Of a DNA stretch of 64,000 nt, positions 1 through 8,082 are shown piece by piece (the first letter of the stretch is position 1; each line of letters opens with the position of its first letter). The notes beneath the pieces were generated by a model. The model saw nothing but the letters and a program-made list of their open reading frames with translations, was not told the DNA's origin and made no database searches. A program made the translations under genes and the position numbers. Source of the stretch: Thermococcus sp. (GTDB lineage Archaea; Methanobacteriota_B; Thermococci; Thermococcales; Thermococcaceae); contig NZ_JACDNS010000003.1 in assembly GCF_017656495.1 (NCBI RefSeq), positions 1 to 64,000 of the forward strand, given 5' to 3'.

Positions 1-1
1 C

Positions 2-208
2 TGGCTAGGAAAGCCTAAAGAAGGCTTAGAAACCAAAGAACCACCCAGCATGAGCTTGGTTGTACTATTACTGGCATTAACATGCTTAATAATCGGATTA
101 GCGGCACCAGTGGTCTTGGACAAATTCATTGAACCAGCGACAGTGCAGGCTCTAGATTATCAAAAATATATCGGTGCCATTTTGGAATTAGCGAAAACCT
201 TGCGTTAA
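2..208 (+). CDS. C-terminal end of a NuoL/M/N-type (HycC/HyfB-like) ion-pumping membrane subunit
   Basis: The window opens inside this gene; 68 codons and a TAA stop are visible. The tail reads WLGKPKEG, then a hydrophobic helix (VVLLLALTCLIIGLAAP) and a polar end. The FxGKPKEG-type segment before the last helix is typical of the antiporter-like subunits of complex I, Mrp and formate-hydrogenlyase complexes. It lies 197 bp upstream of the first mbh operon on the same strand, so a third membrane oxidoreductase cluster probably ends here. The exact complex cannot be told from 68 residues. Confidence 0.7.
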   Translation, partial: WLGKPKEGLETKEPPSMSLVVLLLALTCLIIGLAAPVVLDKFIEPATVQALDYQKYIGAILELAKTLR

Positions 209-405
209 CAAATTTGTATACATTTGTTCCTTCATTTTTACAAACTTTTTGTTGAGAATCTTTAGTTCTAAAAAGGCTGTTTTATACCTTTGTTGTCAAT
301 TCTGGGCTTTCCAAAACCCTTTTAAAAGCAATAGACGAATTAAATATCGGAATTGAGTGAAAACTCGAGATATAGAGTTTTAAAGTAAAAGTTGGGGTGG
401 GAAAA
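209..405 (+). promoter_or_regulatory. Leader/promoter region of mbh operon 1
   Basis: No gene is visible. A TATA-like box CTTTTAAAAG at 319-328, preceded by an A/C-rich BRE-like stretch, is the best promoter candidate. A second TTTTAAAG lies at 378-385 but is too close to the start codon to leave room for the ribosome site GGGGTG at 394-399. Only degenerate SurR-like sequences occur (for example 279-294), in contrast to the perfect site before operon 2. An inverted repeat AACAAAT-n8-ATTTGTT spans 207-228, overlapping the stop of the upstream gene. Confidence 0.5.
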
Positions 406-906
406 ATGAGTTTCATTGTTGCATTTGTATGGTCATTCATGCTCTGGTTAGTACTTACAGCAGGCACTAAGGGAATGCTGTGGAGTCCAGAAGAAATTAT
501 TGCAGGAGTCGTATTCTCTGCGATAGTGGCTTATTCGACGAGGAACATTATAGGGGAGAAGACTACAAGGTTCTTGAATCCGATAAGATGGCTCGAGTTT
601 GTGATATACTCAATTGGGCCCCTATTCTGGGGGATGGTCAAAGCAAATTTTGATGTTGCCTACAGAGTGATAACTGGAAAGATAAGACCGGGAATCGTTA
701 GGGTTCCTGTTGAGCTTGAGAATGATGCTCAATACACTATCTTAAGCAACTCAATAACTCTAACTCCGGGAACACTGACAATAGATGCCTGTCCAGAGGA
801 AAAAGCTCTCTATGTCCATTGGATCTATGTGAGGGAGGAAGAGCCAAAAAGCTCGGAGCCTGTTTCTGGCTCATTTGAAAAATGGGCAAGGAGGTTGGGA
901 AGATGA
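406..906 (+). CDS. mbhA: Membrane-bound hydrogenase subunit MbhA (MrpE-like), copy 1
   Basis: First gene of operon 1; 166 residues with N-terminal membrane helices and a cytoplasmic C-terminal domain, as in MrpE of multisubunit Na+/H+ antiporters. The motif FDVAYRVITGKIRPGIV is shared with the copy in operon 2. An in-frame GTG at 397 exists, but ATG 406 is preferred: GGGGTG lies 7 nt upstream and the N-terminus then lines up with copy 2 (MSFIVAFVWS versus MAFVTSFLWS). It overlaps mbhB by ATGA. Role: part of the Mrp module that couples H2 evolution to Na+/H+ exchange. Confidence 0.9.
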   Translation: MSFIVAFVWSFMLWLVLTAGTKGMLWSPEEIIAGVVFSAIVAYSTRNIIGEKTTRFLNPIRWLEFVIYSIGPLFWGMVKANFDVAYRVITGKIRPGIVRVPVELENDAQYTILSNSITLTPGTLTIDACPEEKALYVHWIYVREEEPKSSEPVSGSFEKWARRLGR

Positions 907-1166
907 TTGCGCCAGAATTCTTTTATTCAGCACTAATAGTCATGATTGGGGCATTTCTCTCTGTGCTTAGGATTCTTCTTGGTCCAACTATTCCTGACAG
1001 AGTCGTTGGAGTTGACACATTGAATACGCTAATCGTTGCAGGAATGGTTCTCCTTGGGGCAGCGTATGACAGAGTAATTTACATTGACATTGCAATTGTC
1101 TATGCTCTGCTGAGTTACATAGGGACACTTGTTATAGCAAAATACCTTCCGGGGGGATTAAGGTGA
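903..1166 (+). CDS. mbhB: Membrane-bound hydrogenase subunit MbhB (MrpF-like), copy 1
   Basis: Encodes 87 residues forming three hydrophobic helices, the usual size of MrpF. It contains the family hallmark LLGPTIPDRVVGVDTL between helices 1 and 2. The upstream in-frame ATG at 882 lies inside mbhA without a ribosome site. ATG 903 overlaps the mbhA stop as ATGA and follows GGAGGTTGGG, so it is chosen. Structural partner of MrpG and MrpE in the antiporter module. Confidence 0.92.
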   Translation: MIAPEFFYSALIVMIGAFLSVLRILLGPTIPDRVVGVDTLNTLIVAGMVLLGAAYDRVIYIDIAIVYALLSYIGTLVIAKYLPGGLR

Positions 1167-1546
1167 CGACTATCGTTGAATACGTCATTTATGCCTTCCT
1201 TGGGATTAACATAATCTTCAACTTGCTCGGTAGCTTTGCCCTTCACAGATTTCCAGACGTTTACACACGCTTGCACGGAGCAACTAAGTGCACGACTTTT
1301 GGAACAATCTTTGCAGTTCTTGCTGTAATTGTCCATGCAGCAAACCAGCTTCACATAACTGGAGATCCAAAGTATCTTCAGATGGCACTTCACAGTTTGG
1401 TTGCATTGATAGCGTTGTTGCTTACAAATCCGACAGGTGCCCACGCAATTGCAAAGGCTGCTCACTTGAGCGGTGTAAAGCCTGTGAGAGCTGTTATTGA
1501 TGCATATGAAGTGAAGCTCAAGAGTGAGAGGGGTGAAGGAGAATGA
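1163..1546 (+). CDS. mbhC: Membrane-bound hydrogenase subunit MbhC (MrpG-like), copy 1
   Basis: Encodes 127 residues starting with GTG that overlaps the stop of mbhB (GTGA). It carries the MrpG signature HRFPDVYTRLHGATKCTTFG between helices 1 and 2 and the LTNPTGAHAIAKAAH segment after the third helix. It is slightly longer than copy 2 because of a charged tail. It should sit with MrpE and MrpF at the distal end of the antiporter part of the complex. Confidence 0.92.
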   Translation: MTTIVEYVIYAFLGINIIFNLLGSFALHRFPDVYTRLHGATKCTTFGTIFAVLAVIVHAANQLHITGDPKYLQMALHSLVALIALLLTNPTGAHAIAKAAHLSGVKPVRAVIDAYEVKLKSERGEGE

Positions 1547-1809
1547 ACATCCTTACAGTTGACATGGTTATCCAGTTTGGAATTTTGATTGGTATACTTA
1601 TTGCTGCGTATCTCACAATCAGCTTTAGGGATTTGCTTTCAGCAGCTTTGGCTTCAGCAGCAATGAGCCTTCTGCTGAGCTTAGAGTTCTACATGTTGCA
1701 TGCCCCTGACGTTGCGATAGCTGAGGCAGCGGTTGGTGCTGGTGTAGTTACAGCCATAGTGGTGTACGGAATAGCTAAAACAGAGAGATGGGAGCGTGAG
1801 GGACCATGA
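1543..1809 (+). CDS. mbhD: Membrane-bound hydrogenase subunit MbhD (N-terminal MrpB / MrpA C-terminal part), copy 1
   Basis: Encodes 88 residues with three membrane helices and the motif FYMLHAPDVAIAEAAVGAG. This is the conserved core of the DUF4040 domain, found in the C-terminal half of MrpA or as a separate MbhD subunit and resembling NuoJ/NuoK. It overlaps its neighbours by 4 bp on both sides. The acidic residues in DVAIAEA are usually linked to ion translocation in this family. Confidence 0.9.
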   Translation: MNILTVDMVIQFGILIGILIAAYLTISFRDLLSAALASAAMSLLLSLEFYMLHAPDVAIAEAAVGAGVVTAIVVYGIAKTERWEREGP

Positions 1810-2108
1810 ACAGGACTTTTGGCGCTTTGGCTTTGCTGTTCATCCTTGGTGTGCTCTTAATAGTAGCTAACCCGCAATACGGGCTTAAATTTGGTCTTGG
1901 CGGTAGTGACTGGCAAAAGTACCGCTACACTGACCAGTACTACATTGAACACGGCATCGAGGAGGTTGGCGGAACAAACATAGTCACTGACATAGTGTTT
2001 GACTACAGAGGTTATGATACTCTTGGAGAGGCCACTGTTCTCTTTACAGCTATAGCTGGTGCTGTTGCACTGCTCAGACCTTGGAGGAGGGATGAGGATG
2101 GAGAATGA
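1806..2108 (+). CDS. mbhE: Membrane-bound hydrogenase subunit MbhE, copy 1
   Basis: Encodes 100 residues with a helix at each end and an extracytoplasmic stretch between them. The sequence NIVTDIVFDYRGYDTLGEATVLFTA is the conserved motif of the MrpA C-terminal/MbhE family. Copy 2 is 92 residues, with most divergence in the loop (residues 25-58). It overlaps mbhD by ATGA, and its last codons overlap the start of mbhF. Confidence 0.9.
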   Translation: MNRTFGALALLFILGVLLIVANPQYGLKFGLGGSDWQKYRYTDQYYIEHGIEEVGGTNIVTDIVFDYRGYDTLGEATVLFTAIAGAVALLRPWRRDEDGE

Positions 2109-2544
2109 CATGGGATTAATAGTTAAAACAATGGCGAGAGCTACAATCCCTCTCATTGGAATCTTTGGAGCTTATGTTATCTCACACGGTCACCTCACAC
2201 CCGGTGGTGGTTTCCAGGGAGGAGCAACTGTAGCTGGTGCCGGGATATTATTCCTCGTTGTATTTGGATTAAACGAAGCTAAGAAGAGATATGACAAGAA
2301 CTTATACTCAGCTCTTGAAGGACTTGGTGGTTTGGCTTTCTTAGGAGCTGCAATGCTTGGGTTAAGCATTGCGTTCTTCTACAACATACTATGGAGGGAC
2401 AAAATAGCCTTTGCTGGTCAGCCAGGAACTCTACTTTCAGCGGGTTATTTGCCAATAATGAACTTAGCTGTCGGATTAAAGGTTTTCACTGGATTAGTAA
2501 GTGCGATGATGGCAATAGCGCTCTTTAGGAGGTGGAAGAAGTGA
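2098..2544 (+). CDS. mbhF: Membrane-bound hydrogenase subunit MbhF (MrpB-like), copy 1
   Basis: About 148 residues with four helices and the MrpB hallmark HGHLTPGGGFQGGA. Three in-frame starts are close together (2059, 2092, 2098). ATG 2098 has GGAGGAGGG 6 nt upstream and is preferred; the 2059 start lies deep in mbhE. MrpB contacts the C-terminal half of MrpA/MbhD-E in the antiporter module. Confidence 0.88.
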   Translation: MENDMGLIVKTMARATIPLIGIFGAYVISHGHLTPGGGFQGGATVAGAGILFLVVFGLNEAKKRYDKNLYSALEGLGGLAFLGAAMLGLSIAFFYNILWRDKIAFAGQPGTLLSAGYLPIMNLAVGLKVFTGLVSAMMAIALFRRWKK

Positions 2545-2903
2545 TTCCGTTTCAATTTGTAACTGCATTCCTCCTGATCTTCATGGGGATTTATGCATTC
2601 CTTTACAAGAGGAACCTAATCAAGTTAATCTTAGCCCTGAACATCATTGACTGTGGAATTCACTTACTTCTGATAAGCCTTGGTTATCGCTTAGAGAACG
2701 GAGTTCTTCCAACTGCACCAATCTACACCGGTTATGAAACACTAAAGGGCACTCCAATGGTTGGTCCAATTCCTCAAGCTTTAGTGCTTACGAGCATCGT
2801 CATTGGAGTTTGTGTTCTAGCTTTAGCAATGGCCTTGACAATTAACGCCTACAGACATTACGGAAGCTTAGACATCAACAAGTTAAGGAGGTTGAGAGGA
2901 TGA
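2541..2903 (+). CDS. mbhG: Membrane-bound hydrogenase subunit MbhG (MrpC/NuoK-like), copy 1
   Basis: Encodes 120 residues with three helices. The motif PQALVLTSIVIGVCVLALAMAL is the conserved third helix of MrpC/NuoK. GTG 2541 overlaps the mbhF stop (GTGA) and follows AGGAGGTGG; the in-frame GTG at 2532 lies within that ribosome site. The N-terminal KRNLIKLILALNIIDCGIHL matches the KRNLIKVVIGIEILEGAVNL of copy 2. Confidence 0.9.
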   Translation: MIPFQFVTAFLLIFMGIYAFLYKRNLIKLILALNIIDCGIHLLLISLGYRLENGVLPTAPIYTGYETLKGTPMVGPIPQALVLTSIVIGVCVLALAMALTINAYRHYGSLDINKLRRLRG

Positions 2904-4435
2904 ATGCGTTACCATTCCTAATCATCGTCCCTCTCTTTGGAGCATTCTCAATGCCTCTGATCAAGCTCATCAGTGAGAAAGTTAGGGACATTTGGGCAGT
3001 GATAATTAGTGCAGTAACTTTAGGAGTAGCTGCTGATGTGTTTTACACAATTTGGAAGACCAATAAAATAATAGTATACACACTCGGAGACACAACGCCA
3101 CTAGGAAAAGGCGTGGGATTCCCAATTAGAATTGTTTGGGAAGTTGACCTCCTAGGGGCGTTGATAGCAGTAACAATAGCATTTGTCTCACTGCTGGCAA
3201 TAATTTACTCACTCGAATATATGAGGCATGACACGGGATTAGATAAGTACTATACCCTAATCTTAATCTTGGAACTCGGAATGCTCGGCATAGTCATAAC
3301 GGGAGATATATTCAACTTCTATGTCTTCCTTGAGATAATGAGCATAGCCAGCTATGCTTTGGTTGCATTTAGAAATGATACATGGGAAGGCATTGAGGCG
3401 GGAATCAAGTATATGTTTGTTGGCTCACTGGCAAGTTCATTCATTCTCTTAGGAATAGCTCTGCTCTATGGCCAGTATGGAACCCTGACAATGGCTTATC
3501 TGAGCCAGTACATCACAAGGGAGCCAACATTTGTAAGCAAAGTTGCCTTAGCTTTTATCCTCGGGGGATTGCTCTTTAAGAGCGGTGCGGTTCCAGTACA
3601 CATGTGGCTTGCAGATGCTCATCCGGCAGCACCAAGCTCAATTTCAGCAATGCTTTCTGGATTAGTAATTAAGGCCGGTGGTGTTTACGCAATAGCGAGA
3701 ATACTCTTCAGCATTTACAGCATAAGCCTCAACATCAGGACTCTTGGCTGGATAATTATATTCTTCGCATGCCTGACGTTAATTGTTGGAAACGCCATGG
3801 CTGTAATACAGACTGATATGAAGAGATTGTTTGCATTCTCAAGTGTTGGTCAGATAGGATACATTCTCCTTGGAATAGGCATTGGGCTTGCAGCATATGG
3901 AACTGACATTGGGCAAATAGCTTTGGCTGGTGCAATTTATCACACGGTGAACCACGCAATCATGAAAGCCCTTCTCTTCCTTGTTGCTGGTGCAGTCTTA
4001 CATGAAGTCGGCACAAAGAATCTTAATGAGCTTAGCGGATTAGCAAGAAGAATGCCACTGACAAGCTTTGCCTTCTTAGTTGGTGCTGCAGCTATAATAG
4101 GAATGCCTCCACTCAATGGATTTGCGAGCAAATGGTTACTCTATGAGAGTTCTGCCCTATACAATCCATTCTTGGCAGCAGTGGCTGTAGTTGGAACAGC
4201 ATTTTGTACTGCAGCTTACATCAGAGTACTCTTCACATTCTTTGGAAAGGAAAGCGAGAAAGTGAAAGCGGCAAAAGATCCCGGAAAAGCCATGATAATA
4301 CCAATGATAATCTTGATTCTCGCAATAATCATCATGGGTCTTTTACCATGGCAGATAAACGAGAGCATTATGATACCAACAGCAAAGATGCTTGAGGAGT
4401 CAGGAAAATATGTATTGGCAGTGTTGGGGGGATGA
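2900..4435 (+). CDS. mbhH: Membrane-bound hydrogenase antiporter subunit MbhH (MrpD/NuoM-like), copy 1
   Basis: Encodes 511 residues with about 14 helices, the normal MrpD size. Visible ion-path residues are Glu145 in GDIFNFYVFLEI, Lys227 in LLFKSGAVPVH, Lys258 in SGLVIKAGGVY, and a late lysine in GFASKWLLYES. All match the conserved Glu/Lys set of the antiporter-like subunits of Mrp and complex I. This subunit should carry the proton or sodium channel driven by H2 evolution. The ATG overlaps the stop of mbhG, and mbhI follows after 3 nt. Confidence 0.95.
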   Translation: MNALPFLIIVPLFGAFSMPLIKLISEKVRDIWAVIISAVTLGVAADVFYTIWKTNKIIVYTLGDTTPLGKGVGFPIRIVWEVDLLGALIAVTIAFVSLLAIIYSLEYMRHDTGLDKYYTLILILELGMLGIVITGDIFNFYVFLEIMSIASYALVAFRNDTWEGIEAGIKYMFVGSLASSFILLGIALLYGQYGTLTMAYLSQYITREPTFVSKVALAFILGGLLFKSGAVPVHMWLADAHPAAPSSISAMLSGLVIKAGGVYAIARILFSIYSISLNIRTLGWIIIFFACLTLIVGNAMAVIQTDMKRLFAFSSVGQIGYILLGIGIGLAAYGTDIGQIALAGAIYHTVNHAIMKALLFLVAGAVLHEVGTKNLNELSGLARRMPLTSFAFLVGAAAIIGMPPLNGFASKWLLYESSALYNPFLAAVAVVGTAFCTAAYIRVLFTFFGKESEKVKAAKDPGKAMIIPMIILILAIIIMGLLPWQINESIMIPTAKMLEESGKYVLAVLGG

Positions 4436-4438
4436 AAA

Positions 4439-4786
4439 ATGTTTGGTTATTGGGATGCCCTTTACTTCATTTATGTTTTCATCATTGGCCTGATTATCAG
4501 CTATATCCTCATGAAGTGGGGAGAGAAAGTAAGCATGGGTACAAGGAGAGTAGGGGCTGGTACTAAGGTTTACTTAAGCGGTGAAGACGAGGACGAAATA
4601 ATTCCGCAGTTTGAGCACATTCAGGGATACTTCACAGGAAGGCATGTCATGTGGGGATTGATTAGGGGAATCAACAGAATGTTCATTGCCTTCAGAAGAG
4701 AGCACACAGGTTTGCTCACGGATTATGTTGCATATCTCCTCGTGACAGTTGCAATAATCCTTGGAGTCCTGATAATATGGGGGTGA
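4439..4786 (+). CDS. mbhI: Membrane-bound hydrogenase subunit MbhI, copy 1
   Basis: Encodes 115 residues with one helix near each end and an amphipathic middle. This small subunit links the Mrp module to the hydrogenase module in Mbh complexes and resembles the lateral-helix tail of NuoL. Conserved with copy 2 are the segments KxYLSG and WGxI near the middle. It lies between mbhH (3 nt gap) and mbhJ (5 nt gap). Confidence 0.85.
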   Translation: MFGYWDALYFIYVFIIGLIISYILMKWGEKVSMGTRRVGAGTKVYLSGEDEDEIIPQFEHIQGYFTGRHVMWGLIRGINRMFIAFRREHTGLLTDYVAYLLVTVAIILGVLIIWG

Positions 4787-4791
4787 GCTAA

Positions 4792-5295
4792 ATGGAGGAG
4801 GTTAAGGCCAATACTCAATCTCAAATAAGTGAGAGAGAAATACTTGAGAGAAGGATTGCAAAGCTCTGTAAATACATCGGAAGGTCACCTTGGGTATTTC
4901 ACGTTAACAGTGGCTCATGCAATGGCTGTGACATTGAAATTATAGCAGCATTAACTCCGAGGTACGATGCTGAGAGATTTGGGGTAAAGCTCGTTGGAAC
5001 ACCGAGGCACGCTGACATTCTGCTTGTCACAGGCCCAATAACAGATCAGAGCCTTGAGAGGGTTAAGTTGATTTATGAGCAAACACCAGACCCGAAGGTT
5101 GTAATTGCAGTAGGTGCTTGCCCTACTGGGGGAAGCGTGTTCTATGAAAGTCCATTCACAAACGCTCCACTCGACAAGCACATTCCAGTTGATGTCTTCG
5201 TTCCCGGTTGCCCACCAAGGCCAGAGGCAATCCTCTATGGAGTTGTCTTGGGATTGGAAAAGCTGATCAAAAAGATTGAAGGTGAGAAAGAATGA
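4792..5295 (+). CDS. mbhJ: Membrane-bound [NiFe] hydrogenase small subunit MbhJ (NuoB-like), copy 1
   Basis: Encodes 167 residues. It holds the proximal [4Fe-4S] cluster through Cys43 and Cys46 (GSCNGC), Cys110 (GACPTGG) and Cys140 (PGCPPRP), the pattern of group 4 hydrogenases and NuoB. An N-terminal extension of about 25 charged residues is missing from copy 2. It passes electrons from the MbhN ferredoxin clusters to the NiFe site in MbhL. The gene overlaps mbhK by ATGA. Confidence 0.95.
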   Translation: MEEVKANTQSQISEREILERRIAKLCKYIGRSPWVFHVNSGSCNGCDIEIIAALTPRYDAERFGVKLVGTPRHADILLVTGPITDQSLERVKLIYEQTPDPKVVIAVGACPTGGSVFYESPFTNAPLDKHIPVDVFVPGCPPRPEAILYGVVLGLEKLIKKIEGEKE

Positions 5296-5810
5296 CACCT
5301 GAAGAATTTGCTGAGAGAATAAAGACAAAATTTGAAGATGCAGAGGTCAAGATAACTGAAAATAAACTTCCTCACCCAAGAAAGAGAATTTGGATTGAAG
5401 TCACAAGAGAAAAGTTCAAAGATGTTGTTAAGTTCCTCAAAGAGATTGACCCAACTGCACAGTTCTCCATTATAATAGCCGAGGATAGGGGAGATAGGCT
5501 TACTGCTAAATACCATTGGGAGATGTTCTGGGAGCAAGGAGAGAGCTTATCAGTTGTCATTGGAACAGCATGCCCGAAGGATGATCCAGTGTTGCCAACA
5601 ATAACTGACATCTTTCCAAGTTCTCTGCCATACGAGAGAGAAGTACAGGAGTTCCTTGGCATCAAATACGAAGGAATCCCAGACCCCAGAAGACTGTTCT
5701 TGCCAGATGACTTTCCAGAGGGAATTTATCCACTAAGGCTTGATGAGACGGGAATTAAGCCTGAAATGGTCAAAAATGCTGGACATCCATACAGGAGGGA
5801 GTCAAAATGA
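5292..5810 (+). CDS. mbhK: Membrane-bound hydrogenase subunit MbhK (NuoC-like), copy 1
   Basis: Encodes 172 residues of the complex I 30-kDa (NuoC) family. The C-terminal signature EVQEFLGIKYEGIPDPRRLFLPDD followed by EGIYPLR is clear. It is soluble, binds the MbhL/MbhJ core on the cytoplasmic side and has no cofactor. Overlaps of 4 bp on both sides indicate translational coupling. Confidence 0.93.
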   Translation: MTPEEFAERIKTKFEDAEVKITENKLPHPRKRIWIEVTREKFKDVVKFLKEIDPTAQFSIIIAEDRGDRLTAKYHWEMFWEQGESLSVVIGTACPKDDPVLPTITDIFPSSLPYEREVQEFLGIKYEGIPDPRRLFLPDDFPEGIYPLRLDETGIKPEMVKNAGHPYRRESK

Positions 5811-7093
5811 ATGGGAGGATTGAATACTGGGTTAAAATCCCCATAGGTCCTATTCACCCAGCATTGGAGGAACCTGAGAAGTTCATAATTACGCTTGACG
5901 GCGAGCGTATCATCAACGTCGATGTTAAGCTTGGTTACAACTTGAGAGGTCTTGAATGGATTGCAATGAGAAGGAACTGGATTCAAGTGCTCTATTTAGC
6001 AGAGAGAATATGTGGAATTTGTTCGTTTTCACACAATCACACTTATGCAAGAGCTGTTGAAGAGATGGCTGGTATTGAAGTCCCAGAGAGGGCAGAGTAC
6101 ATCAGAGTCGTCGTTGGAGAGCTTGAGAGAATACACTCTCACTTGCTCAACTTGGGTGTAGTTGCCCATACAATAGGCTACGACACAGTTCTCCATTTGA
6201 GCTGGCTGGCAAGAGAGAAGGTTATGGATATCCTTGAGGATATTGGAGGCAACAGAGTCAACTACGCTGGAAACATGATTGGTGGAGTTAGGAGAGACAT
6301 AACAGAGAAGCACAAGAGGGCAATACTTGACATGATTTACTACTATCGCCAAGAGATTATGCCAAAAATTGAGGAGATATTCCTATATGATCCAACAGTT
6401 GAGGCACGTTTGAGGGATTCTGGAGTTATTCCAAAGAGGATAGCAATTGAGTACAGTGCTCAAGGTCCAACAGCAAGGGGAAGTGGCATCAAGAAGGACG
6501 TTAGGTATAACGAAAAGCTTGGAGTCTACCCAGACTTGGGAGTCAAGCCAGTGACACCTAAGGAGTTTACAGGTGTAATCAAAGGGGATGTTTTTGATAG
6601 AATGGTAGTGAGAGTCGGTGAGCTTTGGCAGAGCATGGAGATTATTGAGAGAGCACTGGATCAAATGCCTGAAGGAAAAATTAAGGCATTTCCGAAGGAC
6701 AACATGATAATCTTCAAGCTCAAGAAAGCAGAAGGAGAAGGAATTGGAAGATATGAAGCACCAAGAGGAGAGGTTATCCACTACGTAAGGGCTGAACCTG
6801 GAAGAGATGGTCCAGCAAAGTGGAAGATGAGAGAGCCAACATTCCCGAACTTATTTGCAGTTGCAAGAGCTTTAGTTGGTGAACAATTAGCTGATGTTCC
6901 AGTTGCTATAGCCTCAATTGACCCATGTTTAAGCTGTACTGATAGAGTAGCAGTGATTGATGCTGAAACTGGAAAGAAGAGAATTCTAACTGAAGTTGAT
7001 TTGCTTAAAGAGTCAATAAAGAAGACCAAGGAAATCAATCCAAACATCAAAGCAAAACCTGAGAAAATTGGAATAGGGAGGTGTGTGCTATGA
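5807..7093 (+). CDS. mbhL: Membrane-bound [NiFe] hydrogenase large subunit MbhL (NuoD-like), copy 1
   Basis: Encodes 428 residues. The NiFe active site is complete: Cys69 and Cys72 in RICGICSFSH, and Cys374 and Cys377 in DPCLSCTDR, with Arg in place of the His usual in other hydrogenase groups, as is common in group 4. About 50 residues follow the last cysteine, including a GIGRCVL end. The sequence resembles what I recall of Pyrococcus furiosus MbhL (LGYNLRG, SFSHNHTY, DPCLSCTDR), so this is taken as the canonical Mbh. It reduces protons with electrons from ferredoxin. Confidence 0.96.
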   Translation: MNGRIEYWVKIPIGPIHPALEEPEKFIITLDGERIINVDVKLGYNLRGLEWIAMRRNWIQVLYLAERICGICSFSHNHTYARAVEEMAGIEVPERAEYIRVVVGELERIHSHLLNLGVVAHTIGYDTVLHLSWLAREKVMDILEDIGGNRVNYAGNMIGGVRRDITEKHKRAILDMIYYYRQEIMPKIEEIFLYDPTVEARLRDSGVIPKRIAIEYSAQGPTARGSGIKKDVRYNEKLGVYPDLGVKPVTPKEFTGVIKGDVFDRMVVRVGELWQSMEIIERALDQMPEGKIKAFPKDNMIIFKLKKAEGEGIGRYEAPRGEVIHYVRAEPGRDGPAKWKMREPTFPNLFAVARALVGEQLADVPVAIASIDPCLSCTDRVAVIDAETGKKRILTEVDLLKESIKKTKEINPNIKAKPEKIGIGRCVL

Positions 7094-8082
7094 ACAACAT
7101 CATATATGCTACCCTCGGCTTAATTGCCCTTTATCTTTACGTTTCATTTGCTTCACTGCTCTGGGAAGGACTTGACAGAAAATTAGTCGCAAGAATGCAA
7201 CGCAGAGTAGGGCCTCCACTCCTCCAGCCATTCTATGACTTCCTAAAGCTTATGAGCAAGGAATCAATAATTCCAAAACATGCAAATAAATTCTATGAAT
7301 TGGCTCCAGTTTTGGCTTTAGCTGTTTCAATAGCACTGCTAGCTTACACTCCAATGGGATTTGCGCCTCTCTTTGCTACAAAAGGTGACGTAATTGTATT
7401 CATATATCTGTTAACTCTCATTGGCTTCATCAGAGTTTTAGGAGCAATAAGCTCTGGCTCACCTTATGCTCAAATAGGTGCCCAGAGAGAGATGATAATA
7501 TTAGTTTCAAGGGAAATCCCAATGATGCTTGGACTCTTCACGATTCTCTGGAGATTGAACTACCTAGGAGTTGAAAAATCTTTCAGCTTGGCAACATTTT
7601 ATCAGCGCAATATATGGGAGCTCGGAACACCTCTGGCATTAATTGGAACATTCATACTGCTTGCTGTGTTCTTGGCTTGGCTAGCAAGTGAAATTGAAGT
7701 TGGTTTCTTTGACATTCCAGAAGCTGAGACTGAAGTTGCTGAAGGTCCAATGGCAGAATACAGTGGAAGGCATCTAGCCCTATTTGAGCTTAGCAATGCT
7801 CTAAAAATGTTTGTGAGTGCAAGCTTAGTTGTTGCTATTTTCTTCCCATGGGGCATAAGTGCTTACATTGGGCTTAGCGGAACAGCAGCTCTCATTGTTG
7901 ACGTACTCTTCCATACATTTAAGGTCTTTGTAGTGCTATTCATCAGCATGAGCGTCTTTAGAGCAATAACTGGAAGGCTGAGAATTACTCAGGCAGTGCA
8001 AATATTCTGGCTTAGACTCCTCCCTGCTGCGATAATTGGATCATTAATCCTTGCAATTGATCTCTTGGGGGTGATAGCATGA
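7090..8082 (+). CDS. mbhM: Membrane-bound hydrogenase anchor subunit MbhM (NuoH-like), copy 1
   Basis: Encodes 330 residues with about eight helices. The NuoH-family loops RMQRRVGPPLLQPFYDFLKL and DIPEAETEVAEGPMAEYSGR, with their conserved acidic residues, are visible. ATG 7090 overlaps the mbhL stop (ATGA) and follows GGAGGTG at 7077-7083; the in-frame GTG at 7081 lies inside that site. MbhM anchors the hydrogenase arm to the membrane and is where redox energy is passed to the ion pump. Confidence 0.94.
   Translation: MNNIIYATLGLIALYLYVSFASLLWEGLDRKLVARMQRRVGPPLLQPFYDFLKLMSKESIIPKHANKFYELAPVLALAVSIALLAYTPMGFAPLFATKGDVIVFIYLLTLIGFIRVLGAISSGSPYAQIGAQREMIILVSREIPMMLGLFTILWRLNYLGVEKSFSLATFYQRNIWELGTPLALIGTFILLAVFLAWLASEIEVGFFDIPEAETEVAEGPMAEYSGRHLALFELSNALKMFVSASLVVAIFFPWGISAYIGLSGTAALIVDVLFHTFKVFVVLFISMSVFRAITGRLRITQAVQIFWLRLLPAAIIGSLILAIDLLGVIA

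Noticed and set aside
207-228. Inverted repeat AACAAAT-n8-ATTTGTT, resembling the suf-type motif
   Set aside because: It overlaps the stop of the partial gene and lies about 90 bp from the nearest TATA box, unlike the fixed 8-10 nt spacing at the sulfur genes; more likely chance or part of a terminator.
279-294. SurR-like GTTTTATACCTTTGTT upstream of mbh operon 1
   Set aside because: The central triplet is TAC, not AAC, and the spacer is 4 instead of 5; listed only as degenerate.
1115-1465. Long reverse-strand open frames inside mbh operons (also at 8112-8711, 6383-6781, 29699-29974)
   Set aside because: They mirror conserved genes, have no ribosome sites and encode low-complexity Cys/Ser-rich products; antisense shadows.
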